64,000 nucleotides of DNA, taken from the NCBI GenBank assembly GCA_964035575.1, contig OZ037890.1:1178001-1242000 (forward strand), in the 5' to 3' direction. How positions within the stretch are numbered: the stretch's first letter is position 1; every line of letters starts with the position of its first letter. The DNA is from Rhynchopus sp. YZ270_cl-10. Lineage: Eukaryota > Euglenozoa > Diplonemea > Diplonemida > Diplonemidae. This document shows positions 40,392 through 52,504 of this stretch, piece by piece. The notes below the pieces were generated by a model. The model made no database searches, was not told the DNA's origin, and worked only from the letters and a program-made list of their open reading frames with translations. The translations under genes were made by a program, and so were the position numbers.

Positions 40392-43300
40392 ATGGAAGAT
40401 GACGACCTGGTTACAGGGAAGAAGAGGAAGCGATCCCTTTCCCAGGGTGGCGACGAGGAGGAGGTTCATGAGTTTGCGATGACTGTCCCGGAGGTGACGC
40501 CGGAGACATCTGACGCGGATGTGTCACGTCTGTTTAATCGGATGGTGTGGGGGACAAAGATGCATCCGCAACTGGAGAGGGACCTGCAGGATGCAATGAA
40601 GAGTGCACAGCGGAAGAAGCGGAGGGTCCGCGGTGGGTCTGAGGAGGCGTCGGAGGATGGCAGTGGTGCGCATGGGCAGACCGCTGACGACGTGATGCGT
40701 GAGATTGGGATGCTCGAGGACAACGCACCCCCGGCACCCGGCAGCGTGCACTCCGACGATGTGGACGTCTTCGCAGCGAGCGAGGCAGAAGAGGCCAAGG
40801 GTGACGACGAGATGTCGGTCGACAGCCACATCGACGTCCAAGCCAAACGCAAGGCACGCAACTTCTTCGACGACACCACACACGACGACGCAGAGGAGCG
40901 TGCTGCCTTCGCTAACATCGAGGCAGCACAGCAGCACAACGTCCGCAACCTCCAAGCTGTCATCCCTCCTGCCGATCTTAAGCGTCTCTACCTCAGGTAT
41001 GTTGTTCTAAAAGTATTCTCGGCAAATATGGTTTCAAACACAGACAAGAGGACCACCGCATCCGTGAGACAGACTTCCCCGAGCGCTACCAGCTGCAGCT
41101 GCAAGACCTTGGGTGGGACCAGGACACAGTGCGTGAGGAGCTTTTCAATGAGTCGGGTGACAGGTCGCTGCTTCAGCGTATGGGGACGTTCGTGCAGGAC
41201 CGTGTGTTCAAGGACCATGCACGGCCGATGGAGCTTGTGGAGAAGGTGCTGACGCTGATCTTCCGACACACCTGCGAGCCTGTCTTCATCCAGCTGCACT
41301 GCCTTAATGAGGAGGAGCGTGACCTTGTCTCGCACGACGACTCCTGGAACATCTGGAACGCTGCCTTTGAGTTTGTTGCGGTGTACCAGCGGCGCAGTGC
41401 CCTGCATGAGAACCTATACCCCGTGCACGAGGCGCTGGCAGAGGGCCTCTACTCTGAGTCGCGCAAGCTGACGCGCTACGCATGCCCGACACAGGGTCGT
41501 AAGATGAAGCTTATGCAGGCCCTGACAAAGCATCTGGAGTGTGTCTCGCACGACCTCCACAACGTCTCCTTTGCGGACCTCGGGAAGTCGCCTGTGGGCG
41601 AGGTTGCGAAGTGGACGTGGCGGCCGCACTACCTGACGTGGGTGGAGCAGTGGATCTCGCATTGGGACGATGTCTTCGACACGCTCTCAAAGCAGCAGAA
41701 GACGCAGACCGCGTACCACAAGAACTCCAACAGACGTGACCCGCAGAAGCGCAGCCACGCCATCCGCTACCGCAAGGAGGGACAGCTCTACTACTTCGCG
41801 ATGCAGTTCACATGCCACCCGAGCACCATTGCGTACTACCTCACGTCGCCTACAAACGACAACATCAAACACGCGCTCACAGGCGGTGTGCCCCGCGCAG
41901 ACCTCGACGAGGCTGACCGCGAAGCTATTCTCGGCATTCGGTATGTATTTTGTGTCATCTACCCAACCCACACCCAACGCCCAACACCAACAGGTTCCAG
42001 GCCAGCACCAGGCCGCCTAACCCGCCCGCAGAGAAGTTCGAAGGGTGGCTTGAGGAGCTGAAACAGTGGAAGCCGAACCAATGGGGTCCCAACGACGTGC
42101 CCGAGAAGCTGCGTGGTGCGTGCAACGAGATGGTTGCTGGGTCGCTCTCGATGGAGCCTCGGTTCAGGCAGCTTATCATGAACCTGGTGAAGGGCTACGA
42201 CGACCAGTCTGTTGTGGCGCTTGGGCGTATCAGGGTGCAGCCCTCTGTGGACGGCGTTGGCTACTTCAAGCAGGGAGGCGACCGTGTGGGGTACCGTAAC
42301 CTCTGCCTCAACAGCAGGAAGTGGACGACTGACCTGAAAGAGGAGATCGTGCGTTTCGTGGGGTCTGGCCTCATGCAGTGGTGGATCGAGATCGACGACC
42401 CGAAGTTCATCCAGAACGAGATCGAGCTTGAGTACCAGAAGGCAGAGGGGATGACGGAGTCGATGTCGCAGGCCACGGCCACTACGCAGGCGGGTATCCT
42501 TGTGAACGAGGTGAACAGGATGAACACACTGCGTGACGCGCTGTGCGACCAGACAGGGCGGTCGCGTAACCCTAGCATCGAGAACCAAGAGACAGACGAG
42601 ACCTTCGAAGACTTCCGCAAGCGCATCAAAGACAGAAAGGTCAACATCATCCTCGACCTGCTCCGTAATGCGCACAGAGAGCCGCATGCGCGCAGAACTG
42701 CAAAGCTTCCCTTCATCCCGCTCGACGACTGGTACACTTCAAGTACACCCTCGACGTCGACCGAGACTGACCACACCATCCAAGAGTGGATCGAGGTGCG
42801 TATCGCCATCGTGAAGTCTGCCATCAGCAAATGCCTCCACGACATTGAGGAAACCATCTGGAACGAAATACACGAGCACGTCCAGGAGAAGATCCTTGCC
42901 GAGTCGGCAAAGAACCTGCGTACCCTTGCTATCCGCTCTGGCTACCACGGCTACAAGGTGAAGGGAACCGACACGGGTGAGGGGCACCGCCTGCGCACAC
43001 TGGACGAAGACATGTTCACTGCACGCGACAGTGGTGACTACATGCCGGACCCCTCAGACACAACGCTGCCCGGGGCACACCGCATTGCAGGTATCGTGTA
43101 CGACGACGCCACGAAGCAGCACACCGTTGCCTTCCTCGACGCACACGGGAACTACTGCGCGAGTTTCGAGCTTGAGCACTTTGCGATGCGTGAGGAGGAC
43201 TCGCTTGTGCGTGAGAAGCTCGAGGCGATGCAGGTGCAGCTCAGAAAGCACGTCTTCACACACCGGCCAGACGCGTGGGCAATCGGGATGACGGATGCTA

Positions 43301-46300
43301 CTGATTTGCAGATCCGTGAGATGTTGCGGAAGTTCAACGTCGACTGGCAGTCTATGCTTGACGACGAAGATCTGAGGAACCTGTTCCCCGCTGGCTACAA
43401 GCTGCCACGTGTTGAGATGGTTGACTCGAGGGTAGCGCGTGTATGGGCACGGTCGCGCTCGGCGGAGGTCGAGCTGCGAGATCTCGACGAGTCGAGACGG
43501 AAGGCAGTTGCGATTGCACGTACCCTGCGTTCACCTATCTCTGCCATCGCCTCTCTCTTCACCGCAGATCTCGACTGCCTCAACCTGAGTCTGACGGAGA
43601 TGCAGGACGCCGTGCCGCGCAAGACATTCCTCCGCAGGCTTGAGCAGCAGATGGTCTCCATCATCGGCACCACCGGCATCGACATCAACTACGTCATCAA
43701 CCCGTCGTCACGCTCCGAGCACAGCGTTCTGCAGTTCCTCCCTGGGATGGGGCCGCGCAAGGCTGCCCACTTGCTGCGTGCTGTGGCAGGGTCGGCACTG
43801 CAGATTGACTCGCGGCAGGCGCTTATGTACCCGCCCTTCAACATCACCCCGGTTGTGTTCATGAACCTGGCTGGGTTTGTGCGCGTGATGCTTCCCGATG
43901 CGGACTACAAAGCACACAAACACGACTACGAGGACGACGTATCTGAGTACGACGAGGACGACAACCTGAAGGAGAAGAAGAAGAAGGAGTTCCACCCGCC
44001 GTACCTGTACAACCTGGACCGCACGCGCATTCACCCTATGTACTATCCCATTGTGTATGAAATTGCGCGTCTCCTTCAGGTGGCGACGTCGCGCAAGGAC
44101 ATGATGGACTACGACAAGATCATCGACGAGATTGGCGACGACACAGAAGTCCTGCACGCTGAGTCCGAGGAGCTGCTGCGGGAGGCTGCGGAGACGGAGT
44201 ACCTCGGGATACCGCACCAGGCTGCCGTGCGTGAGGTGGAGGTGTCTGCTGTGCAGCGCTCCATGGAGGAGCGTGCGATGGAGGGACAGTCTGTGGCGGA
44301 CCTGATGAAGGAGGATCTGCACCGCATGGTGGTGCCGGATATGTCGATGTCGCACATCGTGAAGGTGATCCTCGACGAGTTCCTCATCGGCCCGTACAGA
44401 ATCAAGGCCGCGTCTGCAGAGGACGACCTCTACACGCTTGCGGAGTACCGTCCCTACAACGATGAGTCGCTCTTCGACAGTCTCGTCGACGACCCGACCC
44501 TCATCGTCGGCTCGCTCCGCATCGTCACCGTTGCGGACACAGCGTCGCACGGTGTCAAGGTGCGCATCGCAGGTTGCGATGCAGCACGAGGCTTCATCCC
44601 GAAGACTGAAACCGTCCCCGGTAAGGCGTACAGCGACAACGAGTGGAACTCATACCGCAACGTCTGGTTCAAGCGTGCCCAGCAGTACGAGGCTGTGGTG
44701 ACCCACGTCCGCAAGGCGAACTTCAGCATCGCCCTTACCATCATCCCCGAACTCGTCAGCGAGGTGAAGCGGAAGACAGACAAGACCTACAAGGCACTGC
44801 AGAAGCAGATTGAGAACCGCGAAAAGCGTGTAGACGACGACGGGAAGACCGTGGCAGCGTCGCAGACCGGCACGCTGGCGGAGACAGTCTCGCAGGACCG
44901 CACGCTGTCGATCTTAGGCGGCGGGACGAACACGTCTATGATCTATTCGACCTTTGAGTCGCAGCAAGACGGCGAGGCAGGCGAAGGCGGCGGCTTCGGT
45001 GTTGGGAAGGGTGCCTTCGACGGCGCACTCAACTCACACCCTTTGTTCATCGGTTCTGACAAGACCACACGCGAGGTGTACCTCCTCCTCAACGCACGCG
45101 ACGCCCATGGACGCCCCCTCCACAGAGACGGACACGGCTTCATGCGCCCCAACCTCACAAGCACGTCGAAGACAAGCTACCTGCTCGACCTGAAGATGGG
45201 CGAGGTGTATGTGTACGACGAGCAGGGCCTGCTGGGGGACAAGAAGCGCACCGTCACGCTTCCTGCGTACATGACGCTTAAGTTTGACGTACGTGGTATG
45301 CACGGAGGTATGAAGGGTATCCAGATGCGTGAACGCAGACCCGGAACCAACAAGACGGAAGAGGCGGACGAATTCATGCCCGACGAGGAAAAATACGAAG
45401 TACACAACTTCGAGGACGTGGACCACATGCTCTACTCCAACCGCATCTGGCTGACCAAGCTTGAGGAGCTCCACGCACACAAGCACTGGTTCAACGGGTC
45501 CTACCGCCAGGCTCGCGACGCAGTTGTGAAGGAGTCGAAGCAAAAGAACCTGAACAAGACACCCTTCCGCATCTGCCCGATGCACTACACCACCGCAACG
45601 GACCCTGTCACACGCGAGGTCGTCCCTGCCATCAAGACAGTGATCAACGACCTTCCTGGATTCAAATACAACCCCAACCCTATGCAGTTCATGATCGTAT
45701 GTCTCCTATTGTGTGGGGGGGAAATCAGTAAATACAGTCGTAATAAGGTGGGGCAAAACCCCACAGTTATTGACCCACCGATTTTTTGTGACTGTAATGC
45801 AAAATAAAAGTAAGCGCTGTTGAGTCCAGGACGATTTGCGTCATATATTTAGTGCAGCCTTTTGCAGCTCCTGACGCATAAGGCGATTGTCGACGCAACA
45901 ATAAAAATTATGAAACCAATACTTCACCACAGGTCAGCGTTGGGGTCACCGAAGAGGAACGAAAGGAGGGGCGGGTCCGGAAATGGGTGTTCGAGGTATT
46001 GTGCTGTTTTGCTTTTCTTTTTTTCTCTTTTTCTCTTGCGAAGTTATCTTGCTCATGCTGAAACATTACTCTTCGTGCCAAAATTTTGAACTCCGGATGA
46101 GATGATAAACTTTTCTCTCTCCTTTTTATTGTGCATTTTACGCAAAATAAAATGCCCACTGTGAAGCTTGGGTTCATCTTACCAAACATTTCTCTTATTG
46201 GATGTCTCAACGAGATAGTCATTTTTCAATCGTTCTCTTTCTCTATGGGTAGGACTGCATGGTTGGTGTCCCCGTGCACTAGTCATACCAAGGTACACTG

Positions 46301-46670
46301 TCACGAGCGGGCTGTTGTATTTCAAGTCAACTTCGTTCGTTGTCTACACCCACTCACTCTCCCTCTTTTTTCCACAGGCAAAACGCAACTTCTACCAGCT
46401 CCTCACGACCGCAGACAAGGATCTGAAGAACCCCCACGTGGAATACCCGGACCTGAAGTCTGTCGAGGATGAGTTCCAGAAGCAGTTCCGACAGCTTATT
46501 AAGACACGTCAGAGTCGCACGAAGAAGCCCAAAGAGTATGTGAAAAAACACACACTACCAGACGTGTTTTTTTTTTGTACACCACACCACACAGGATGTT
46601 CCACTCTGGATCCCACCGTCTTTCGCAAGCATCACCTTCGGTCCCCATGGGAGGAAGATTCCACGACTGA
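40392..46670 (+). CDS. SPT6: Transcription elongation factor SPT6
   Basis: Five exons, 40392-40996, 41044-41940, 41994-45696, 46378-46535 and 46595-46670, give ~1,812 aa with all phases consistent; donors read GTATGT. SPT6 is a histone chaperone and elongation factor that travels with RNA polymerase II. Domains in order: acidic N-terminus with KKRKR (1-200); helical core with IRETDFPERYQLQ; YqgF-like domain (~850-980, HRIAGIVYDD); helix-hairpin-helix block (LPGMGPRKAAHLLRAV near 1080) as in bacterial Tex; S1-like region (~1330-1420); and a C-terminal tandem SH2-type region (~1515 onward: HPLF, FEDVDHMLYSNR, FRICPMH, PGFKYNPNPMQF). A long acidic/basic loop (DEYDEDDNLKEKKKK) interrupts the core. 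Intron 4 (681 nt) is much longer than the others and ends in a family D module. Confidence 0.9.
46249..46377 (+). repeat. Family D element supplying the 3' splice site of SPT6 intron 4
   Basis: The conserved D upstream part (GGACTGCATGGTTGG, 46249 on) is followed by CCAAG and an 85-nt GT...AG interval (46293-46377): GTACA paired with TGTAT, loop with ACGAGCGG, TTTCAAGTCAACTTC, pyrimidine tract, CCACAG. The AG is the acceptor used by exon 4, as the reading phase and SPT6 coding sequence show. Confidence 0.65.
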
Positions 46671-47969
46671 TAAATGGGGGTTTTTTTGGGGGGGTGGGGG
46701 GGTTTTTTTTTTCTTGGCCCAGTTTCTTCTGCATATTTCGTTATGTTTCGTTGTATTCAGTTTTATTTTTTGTTTGTTTTTTTTTCCTTCTTTTTGAAAC
46801 TCTTTTCTTTTGTGTCTTCACATATGAAATAAGACTTCACATTTTCAAAAAAAAGAAGACTTTTTTTTTTGACTGGAACACACAAAAAAACCACGAGATG
46901 GTGATAGGTAAGGTGACGACTGCGTGCTGACCATAGAGTGGCAGAATGTTGTCACATTATCTAAAAGAAAAGAAAAAAGAAAAACTCTGTAAAACCCAAA
47001 CCAAATAAAATGCTATCCTTGGGGTGAGCGGACTCCTCGCCTCTCTCTCTCTCTCTCGTTGTGTTACGACGGAAGAAATGCGTTAAACACAGCAAAAATA
47101 GTAATAGAGAGATCACAGGCGATGACCTTCATGTCACCAAATTTAAAAAAAAAAGGCAACAATCGAACGAAATACACATTTTTCTTCAAAATAATGTGTT
47201 AAACACAATACTATAAGAAGGAGGAGGAGGGGGGAATTCATGCAGTGAAAAAGGGGGGGAAAAAACACAGGGGTAATGTATGTGTCCGTCGTGGTACATA
47301 CTGGGGAAAAAGCAAAAAAAAAATAGCAAAATTTGTTGGGAAAATGGGTGTCGTTTTTTTTTTTTTGTGCAAAGGGCGTTCTTCTTTTGGTCGACTTTAT
47401 ATGCAAAAAAAAAGTACAAAAAAATGAAAATCTGGAAGTGCTAGAGACGGATCGAATCAAGTTAGGTAGGGGGAGGTGTAGCAAAAAAAAAAAAATAACT
47501 GGGTTGGGGAGGGGAGGGGAAGTAGGTACATTTTCACACTCCAGGCATTTTTCTTTTCTTTTCTTTTCAAACCAACAAAACGGGGCTGAAGTGGGGCTCG
47601 TACCGAAAATAAAAAAAAACGAACGGGGGTTTAACTGGGGATGGGGGTGCGGGTATAGGAGTGAAGAGTCTAAGGCATGATTTAAGACATTTTTTTAAAG
47701 ACATACACCCCTCCTATTTTTTTCAACAGAAAAAAAAAGTTGGTTTGGTTGTGTCTGTCTTTTTGGCCTTTACCCCTTTGCCTTCCAATGTGGATTGTTT
47801 GTTTTTTTTTTTTTTTTTGTAGGTTGTGCAAAAAAAAATGTCAGGTTGGAAAAACGAAACGAAAACAAAATAAACCGTCTACTATTTTCTAAAAACTGCC
47901 CTTTTTTTCTTCTCCCAAATACAATACTCTCAGCGAATTTTAGGTGGACACAGTATAATAAGAAAAACC
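46671..47969. other. Intergenic, homopolymer-rich
   Basis: 1.3 kb with G, T and A runs and a CT microsatellite (47041-47058). No protein-like frame. The end, with CTCTCAG at about 47935 and a later TTTTAG, forms the leader of the next gene. Confidence 0.55.
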
Positions 47970-49856
47970 ATGATGCAAGCAGCGCACACCGCGCTCACCA
48001 TTTTGGACTGGTGGACACTGCAGTCTAACTTTTTGTTCTGCAAGGCATTCACCCTCCTCTCCGGCCCCCCCTCCTCACCCTGTACCAATGAAACCCCGGA
48101 TGTGCTCCTCTCTCTGTTGTTTGGTGCGGTGCACACCGTTGCTGTGCTTGTTGTAACGCAGTGTGTTGCGAGGTATATGGAGAATAGGTATGAGCAGGAC
48201 GGAAGACCCAGCATCATCAACTACCGTTCAGGGACGCATCTGTGGGCGAAGGTGTTCGGTGTTGTGTGCAGTGCAGCGCTGGCCTGTGGGGCGGCGGCGG
48301 CTGTGTCGCTTCCTGAGGTGCGTGCTATGTTGCTTGCTCTGCACACTGCCGCTGCAGCCACGCTTGGTATTGATACAGTGGATGTGCCTTCAGTGCTTCA
48401 CCTTGCCCTCAAAACAGAGCTGAGCGGTGATATGGTGACCGTGCTTTCTCTTTTTGTTGGCGTTAATGTATTTTTCTGGACGTCCTTCGCTGCAGTGGCC
48501 ACGGTAACAGACTGGTGGCGTGATGTGGCGCAGACCTGGTCGCGTCTCGTCCTTTTCACCTACCCGCTTTTCTTCTCCGATGCTGTCGGGCCGATGAAGC
48601 TGTTTGTCCTCCGCGTTGCTTTGGCCGTTCTGTTCACCCCGCTTCCTTCGGTTCCGTTCTATGCTAGATACCCGAATATTGGAAAGCTGGCAAAGGGGGC
48701 TTACAAAAAGAAATCGTGGGCAGACGCTACAGCAGACTGTCCAAAAACTGGGCGCAAATATTTGATTGTTGGAGTAGGGTTCTTAGGGAGGAAGCTGGTG
48801 GAGTACTTGGCGCTGCGCGGTGAGACGGAGCTGGTGTGTTTCGACATCATGAAGGAGCCACTGTTTGTGGCGGACCTGAGGCAGAAGTACCCTGCCCTGA
48901 AGCTGACGTACATCCAGGGTGACATCACACAACAGAAGCAGATTGACGCAGCCACCGTCGGCATCGACATTGTGTACTCCACCTTCGCGCTGATCCGCTT
49001 CTGGGAGCGTCTCTCCTTCCAGGCAGATGCGAGCTACAAGGTGAACGTCACTGGGTCCGAAAACCTCGTTCGTGCGTGCAAAGCAAACAACATCGCGTAT
49101 CTCATCTACACTGCTTCGTCGCACGTCAACGCTGACCCTACATTGCAAACGGACAGCCTCAAGGAAAGCCACCCCTACATCACACGCGAGAAGTGCACCA
49201 ACCACTACGGCTGGACCAAGGCGCTTGGGGAGAAGGCGGTGCTGGAGGCTGCAGATTCTACCTTGAAGACTGTATCGTTGCGCCCTGCGGGCGGCATCTT
49301 TGGGTGCAGCGACCAGAACATGGTCGACGTACTGACTGACACAAAGACCTACCGTACCCTCCGCCCCACTGTGCGCATGGACTGGATTCTTGTGGACAAC
49401 GTTGTGCTGAGTATGTTCAAAGGCGAGGCACGACTGTTGGATGGAACACCAGGCATTTCAGGTGAAGCGTTCAATGTTACCAATTGGCAGCCGCTTGGCG
49501 TGGAAGAGTGTGGAGAGATGTTCCATTCGTACGTCCCAGACAGACGTGTGTTTGGGCAGGAGAAGACGCCTGCCTTGGTGATGTGGCTGCTCTGTGCTGC
49601 GTTTGAGTTCACAACCTTGGTAACTGCAGGGCGCATCAACTTCAGCTCGCTTGCAGAGCACCGTCTCAACGTTGTGTCCCTCGCGATGTACAACACCTCA
49701 GGCATGAACTTCGCATGCTCGAACGAAAAGGCAAAGAGCGTGCTTGGATACGCACCCTGCTACACAGTGGAAGAAGGCATGCAGATGTCCGCCGAGAACT
49801 GGGAAAGCGACCTCACCAACTACCGGTACAGAAAGTTCGCAAAGACCCCACAGTGA
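47970..49856 (+). CDS. Membrane-anchored 3-beta-hydroxysteroid dehydrogenase-like SDR
   Basis: A 628-aa single-exon protein. The N-terminal ~250 residues hold several hydrophobic segments (for example LLSLLFGAVHTVAVLVV and MVTVLSLFVGVNVFFWTSFAA) and should sit in a membrane. From ~265 an extended short-chain dehydrogenase domain follows: YLIVGVGFLGRK (NAD(P)-binding glycine motif), CFDI at the end of strand 2, GDIT, and the catalytic YGWTK (Y413, K417), with SLRPAGGIFG and WILVDN typical of the 3-beta-HSD/sterol-4-alpha-carboxylate 3-dehydrogenase branch. This suggests an oxidation step in sterol synthesis at the ER. The multi-helix N-terminal extension is unusual, as most family members have one anchor. 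The exact substrate is not decidable. Confidence 0.8.
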   Translation: MMQAAHTALTILDWWTLQSNFLFCKAFTLLSGPPSSPCTNETPDVLLSLLFGAVHTVAVLVVTQCVARYMENRYEQDGRPSIINYRSGTHLWAKVFGVVCSAALACGAAAAVSLPEVRAMLLALHTAAAATLGIDTVDVPSVLHLALKTELSGDMVTVLSLFVGVNVFFWTSFAAVATVTDWWRDVAQTWSRLVLFTYPLFFSDAVGPMKLFVLRVALAVLFTPLPSVPFYARYPNIGKLAKGAYKKKSWADATADCPKTGRKYLIVGVGFLGRKLVEYLALRGETELVCFDIMKEPLFVADLRQKYPALKLTYIQGDITQQKQIDAATVGIDIVYSTFALIRFWERLSFQADASYKVNVTGSENLVRACKANNIAYLIYTASSHVNADPTLQTDSLKESHPYITREKCTNHYGWTKALGEKAVLEAADSTLKTVSLRPAGGIFGCSDQNMVDVLTDTKTYRTLRPTVRMDWILVDNVVLSMFKGEARLLDGTPGISGEAFNVTNWQPLGVEECGEMFHSYVPDRRVFGQEKTPALVMWLLCAAFEFTTLVTAGRINFSSLAEHRLNVVSLAMYNTSGMNFACSNEKAKSVLGYAPCYTVEEGMQMSAENWESDLTNYRYRKFAKTPQ

Positions 49857-51532
49857 TCTCTCTCTGGTGATTTTCTCTTTTTTTTTAGCCAGTTTGGTAG
49901 ACCTCTGGTACCTTGCATCCCCCTTTTTTGAGGTGTTTGAGGTGCACGGTATTACCTTTTTTTTTTGAGTTTTGATTGATGGGCAGCAATGTATATAGGG
50001 GTGGTGGGGGTACAGTAAAGGGGGAAATATGTGGGAAACCCCCTTTTTTGGATTTTCGCGTGGTTGTGTGCAGGGTTTTTATTAGCCAGCACCCACCAAA
50101 ACGGTAGTTTTGTGTGAGGCAGTCATTGTTTTGTGTGTGGAAAACTAGTGTCTTTTCCAGGAATCCAGATTTCAAGATCGGGATCAGCTTGTTTTTTGCC
50201 CAAAAATTCAGCACTGCTGACCAGGGAAGACACTGGGAACTATACTTTTTTTTTGCGAAGCAAAAAAAATAATATAAAATGGCGCCGCAGGCGGAAAAAA
50301 TTCATGGTACGGTGTAAAAATCTAGCTTTTTACACCACGAGTCACTCAGAGAACCCCTTTTTGCGGAATCCCGACTCGTTTTTTGGGCTTCTTGACGACC
50401 GTGCTCTTCATGGTGGGGTCGCGTTGCTCTGGAGTCCCTTCGGGACCCCTCTTAGAGTCCTGTAAGGTAAGGTAAAAATTGCAAAAAATCCCGAAATTCT
50501 ATAGTTTTTTTTTTTTTTTCTCCATTTTTTGTGGGATTTGGTCCCACACAAAGATACCTATATACATCACTGTTGATGGGTAAGGTGCGGTACGGAGGGC
50601 TTGGACCCATCACTATCTTAACTTCCCTTTCCTTTTTTTTTGTAGGGATAATGCCTTCTACTAAACCCCCTACACAGGCCATTTTCGATAAAATGTCGGA
50701 ATTGGAGAAGAGAGAGATAAAGAGGAAAAGGAAAACCCTCAAAACCCCTTAGACTCCGTACGCATGTTTTTTTTGTTAGCGAACAAATGCAAAACAAGCA
50801 AACAATCAAATGTTTCTTTTTTGTTTTTGTTTTGTTTTGTTGAGAGGCACGTTTCGTAGAGAACTGCGAGAGGAGGGGGCAACGGGATGGTCCCCAAGTC
50901 ATGCACCTCTCTGAGGGCACGTTCCCATTCTTCTGGATACACAGAACGGGTCAGCTCAGCGCTGTCCCCTTCACCCAGGGACGTGTCCTGTGTTGGGCCT
51001 GGTCCTTCGAAACGTTTTCAGCACTCTCGTGGTTTTCTTTTGTTCTTCGGTACCTGCGTCCAAAGAGGAATTGTCCCTATCAACTTCACTTTGTTTGGTG
51101 TTTGGTGATTAGCTAATGGGAAATATGTGTTCGTGTACACCCTGTTGCCAGTTTTTCTTTCTTTTTACTGATATCAGTGCCTGTGCCCGCCAATGCCCGA
51201 TTAAAGGTTGTCAGCAAGTTGTTCACAGTTTTTTTCTCTCGTTTTCTGTTTTCTTTTAGACAAATTGTTGGAAGAAATGGTGCAGTGGCCACAAGCTGCA
51301 CCTTTTTTTGGAAGTACGTTTTAACAATCTCTGTGGAGGCACAGTATTTTTTTTCTTCCACAACTTGGGTTTGCCTGCGTGGGGCGAGCCCTAACCCTCG
51401 ACAACGTGAAATCAAAAAGCAACGCAAAAAAAAGCAAAACAAAAGCGATACACCCCTTTCCTGCATTCCCCTTACACCACACCACACCTCTGTACCTTCA
51501 CCACACACAATCCGTTCAGATCAGAGTTCAAT
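49857..51532. other. Intergenic repeat region
   Basis: 1.7 kb without a supported gene. It holds the third copy of the GGCGCCGCAGGC repeat (50245-50336, ending in a perfect 10-bp hairpin), T runs and a family C module (51050). A 33-codon ATG frame at 50651 follows a T tract plus GTAG but is too short to call. Confidence 0.55.
51050..51112 (+). repeat. Module, family C
   Basis: 63-nt GT...AG interval: GTACCTGCGTCC, AAAGAGGAATTG, ATCAACTTCACTTTG, T/G-rich tract, ATTAG. The stem is decayed. Confidence 0.35.
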
Positions 51533-51984
51533 ATGGCGTCATTGAGAGCATGCCAGCTTCCCAAGAGGCTGCCATGGGACATGCACATGATTAGAGAAGC
51601 CAACTTCAACTCCCGTGTCAACGTATGTACCAGCACACACCCCCACCTCTCTCTCTCTCCCTCTCTTCTCCTCTCCCCCGCGACCCACACCTGCCCACAG
51701 CAATTCTGCCTTCTCGCAACCGTTGGTGTGCTGTACTACTCCTGCAACAAAGAGGAGCGTTTCGAGTGGTATGTCCCGCTGCCCCGCTGTCCCCATCCAC
51801 AACACCCACGCCCCATCTCAGGTTCCAGCTCGACCCCTGGATGCAGACCCGCCGTAAGATTGTGAAGAAGTGGCCGAGCACCGCACTGTGGTGGGGATGG
51901 GGTAACAACGCGCTGAACCGTGACTGTGCCCTTCTTGAGTGGTACTGCTGGCGTGGGTACTGGGGTAACGAGTGGGGAGACTAA
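51533..51984 (+). CDS. Small Trp-rich membrane-type protein, copy 2
   Basis: Exons 51533-51622, 51701-51768 and 51822-51984 encode the same 106-aa protein as 38909-39360, 12,624 bp downstream of it. Both introns are retained; I see two base differences, both in intron 2. Homology begins only at CAATATGG, four bases before the ATG, and fades ~15-25 bp after the stop, so essentially only the gene body was copied. Its leader has an unrelated acceptor (CGTTCAG). Confidence 0.7.
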
Positions 51985-52446
51985 GACCCTACGCAGGGTT
52001 ATCTCCTTTTTCTGTACATATTTCCCCCCCATTTCACCCCCCTCTTCACCCCTTTTCCTTACGCGATTGAAATGCATTGAAAGGGCTACAGTGGTTTTTA
52101 CTTTATGTTATTGTTTTTTTTTAACAATGTTTTTTATCGACTATATGGGTATTGATGGCTAAATAAAAACGAAAAACAAGAAGAAAAAAAAATGTTTTTT
52201 TATTAGGTGAGCGCGTCCAGTACGGCTGCGTTCCACCCACGACCAACTTTTTTTTCTCTTTAAATTAGCAACACTAAGTTGTTTTACCCATCAAAACGGG
52301 TGGGGACGGATATTTTATTTTTTCACTTTTTTTCAATTAAACAACAACACACGATCGATTTCCGTTTTTTTCTCTGTATCAACTGAACAACGCTGTCACC
52401 TGTCACGCGCCTTCCCCCCTTTTTTATAACATTTTTCTTTTAGTAG

Positions 52447-52504
52447 GTGACTGAACACACCAGGCATTTGGTTCATCTGTACCAGCTGTTCCCTTGTTTT
52501 TTAG
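52447..52504 (+). repeat. Module, family A, first of an A-D pair
   Basis: 58 nt: GTGACTGAACACACC, TTGGTTCATCTG, pyrimidine tract, TTTTAG. GTGA/TCAT pairing is retained, the inner stem is changed. Two bases later a family D copy begins (52507, GTACACTGTCACGAGCGGG ... TTTCAAGTCAACC) whose 3' end is unclear. Confidence 0.5.

Noticed and set aside
50651-50752. 33-codon ATG frame after a T tract and GTAG
   Set aside because: Too short and without a recognised family. The basic composition could arise by chance in A-rich sequence.
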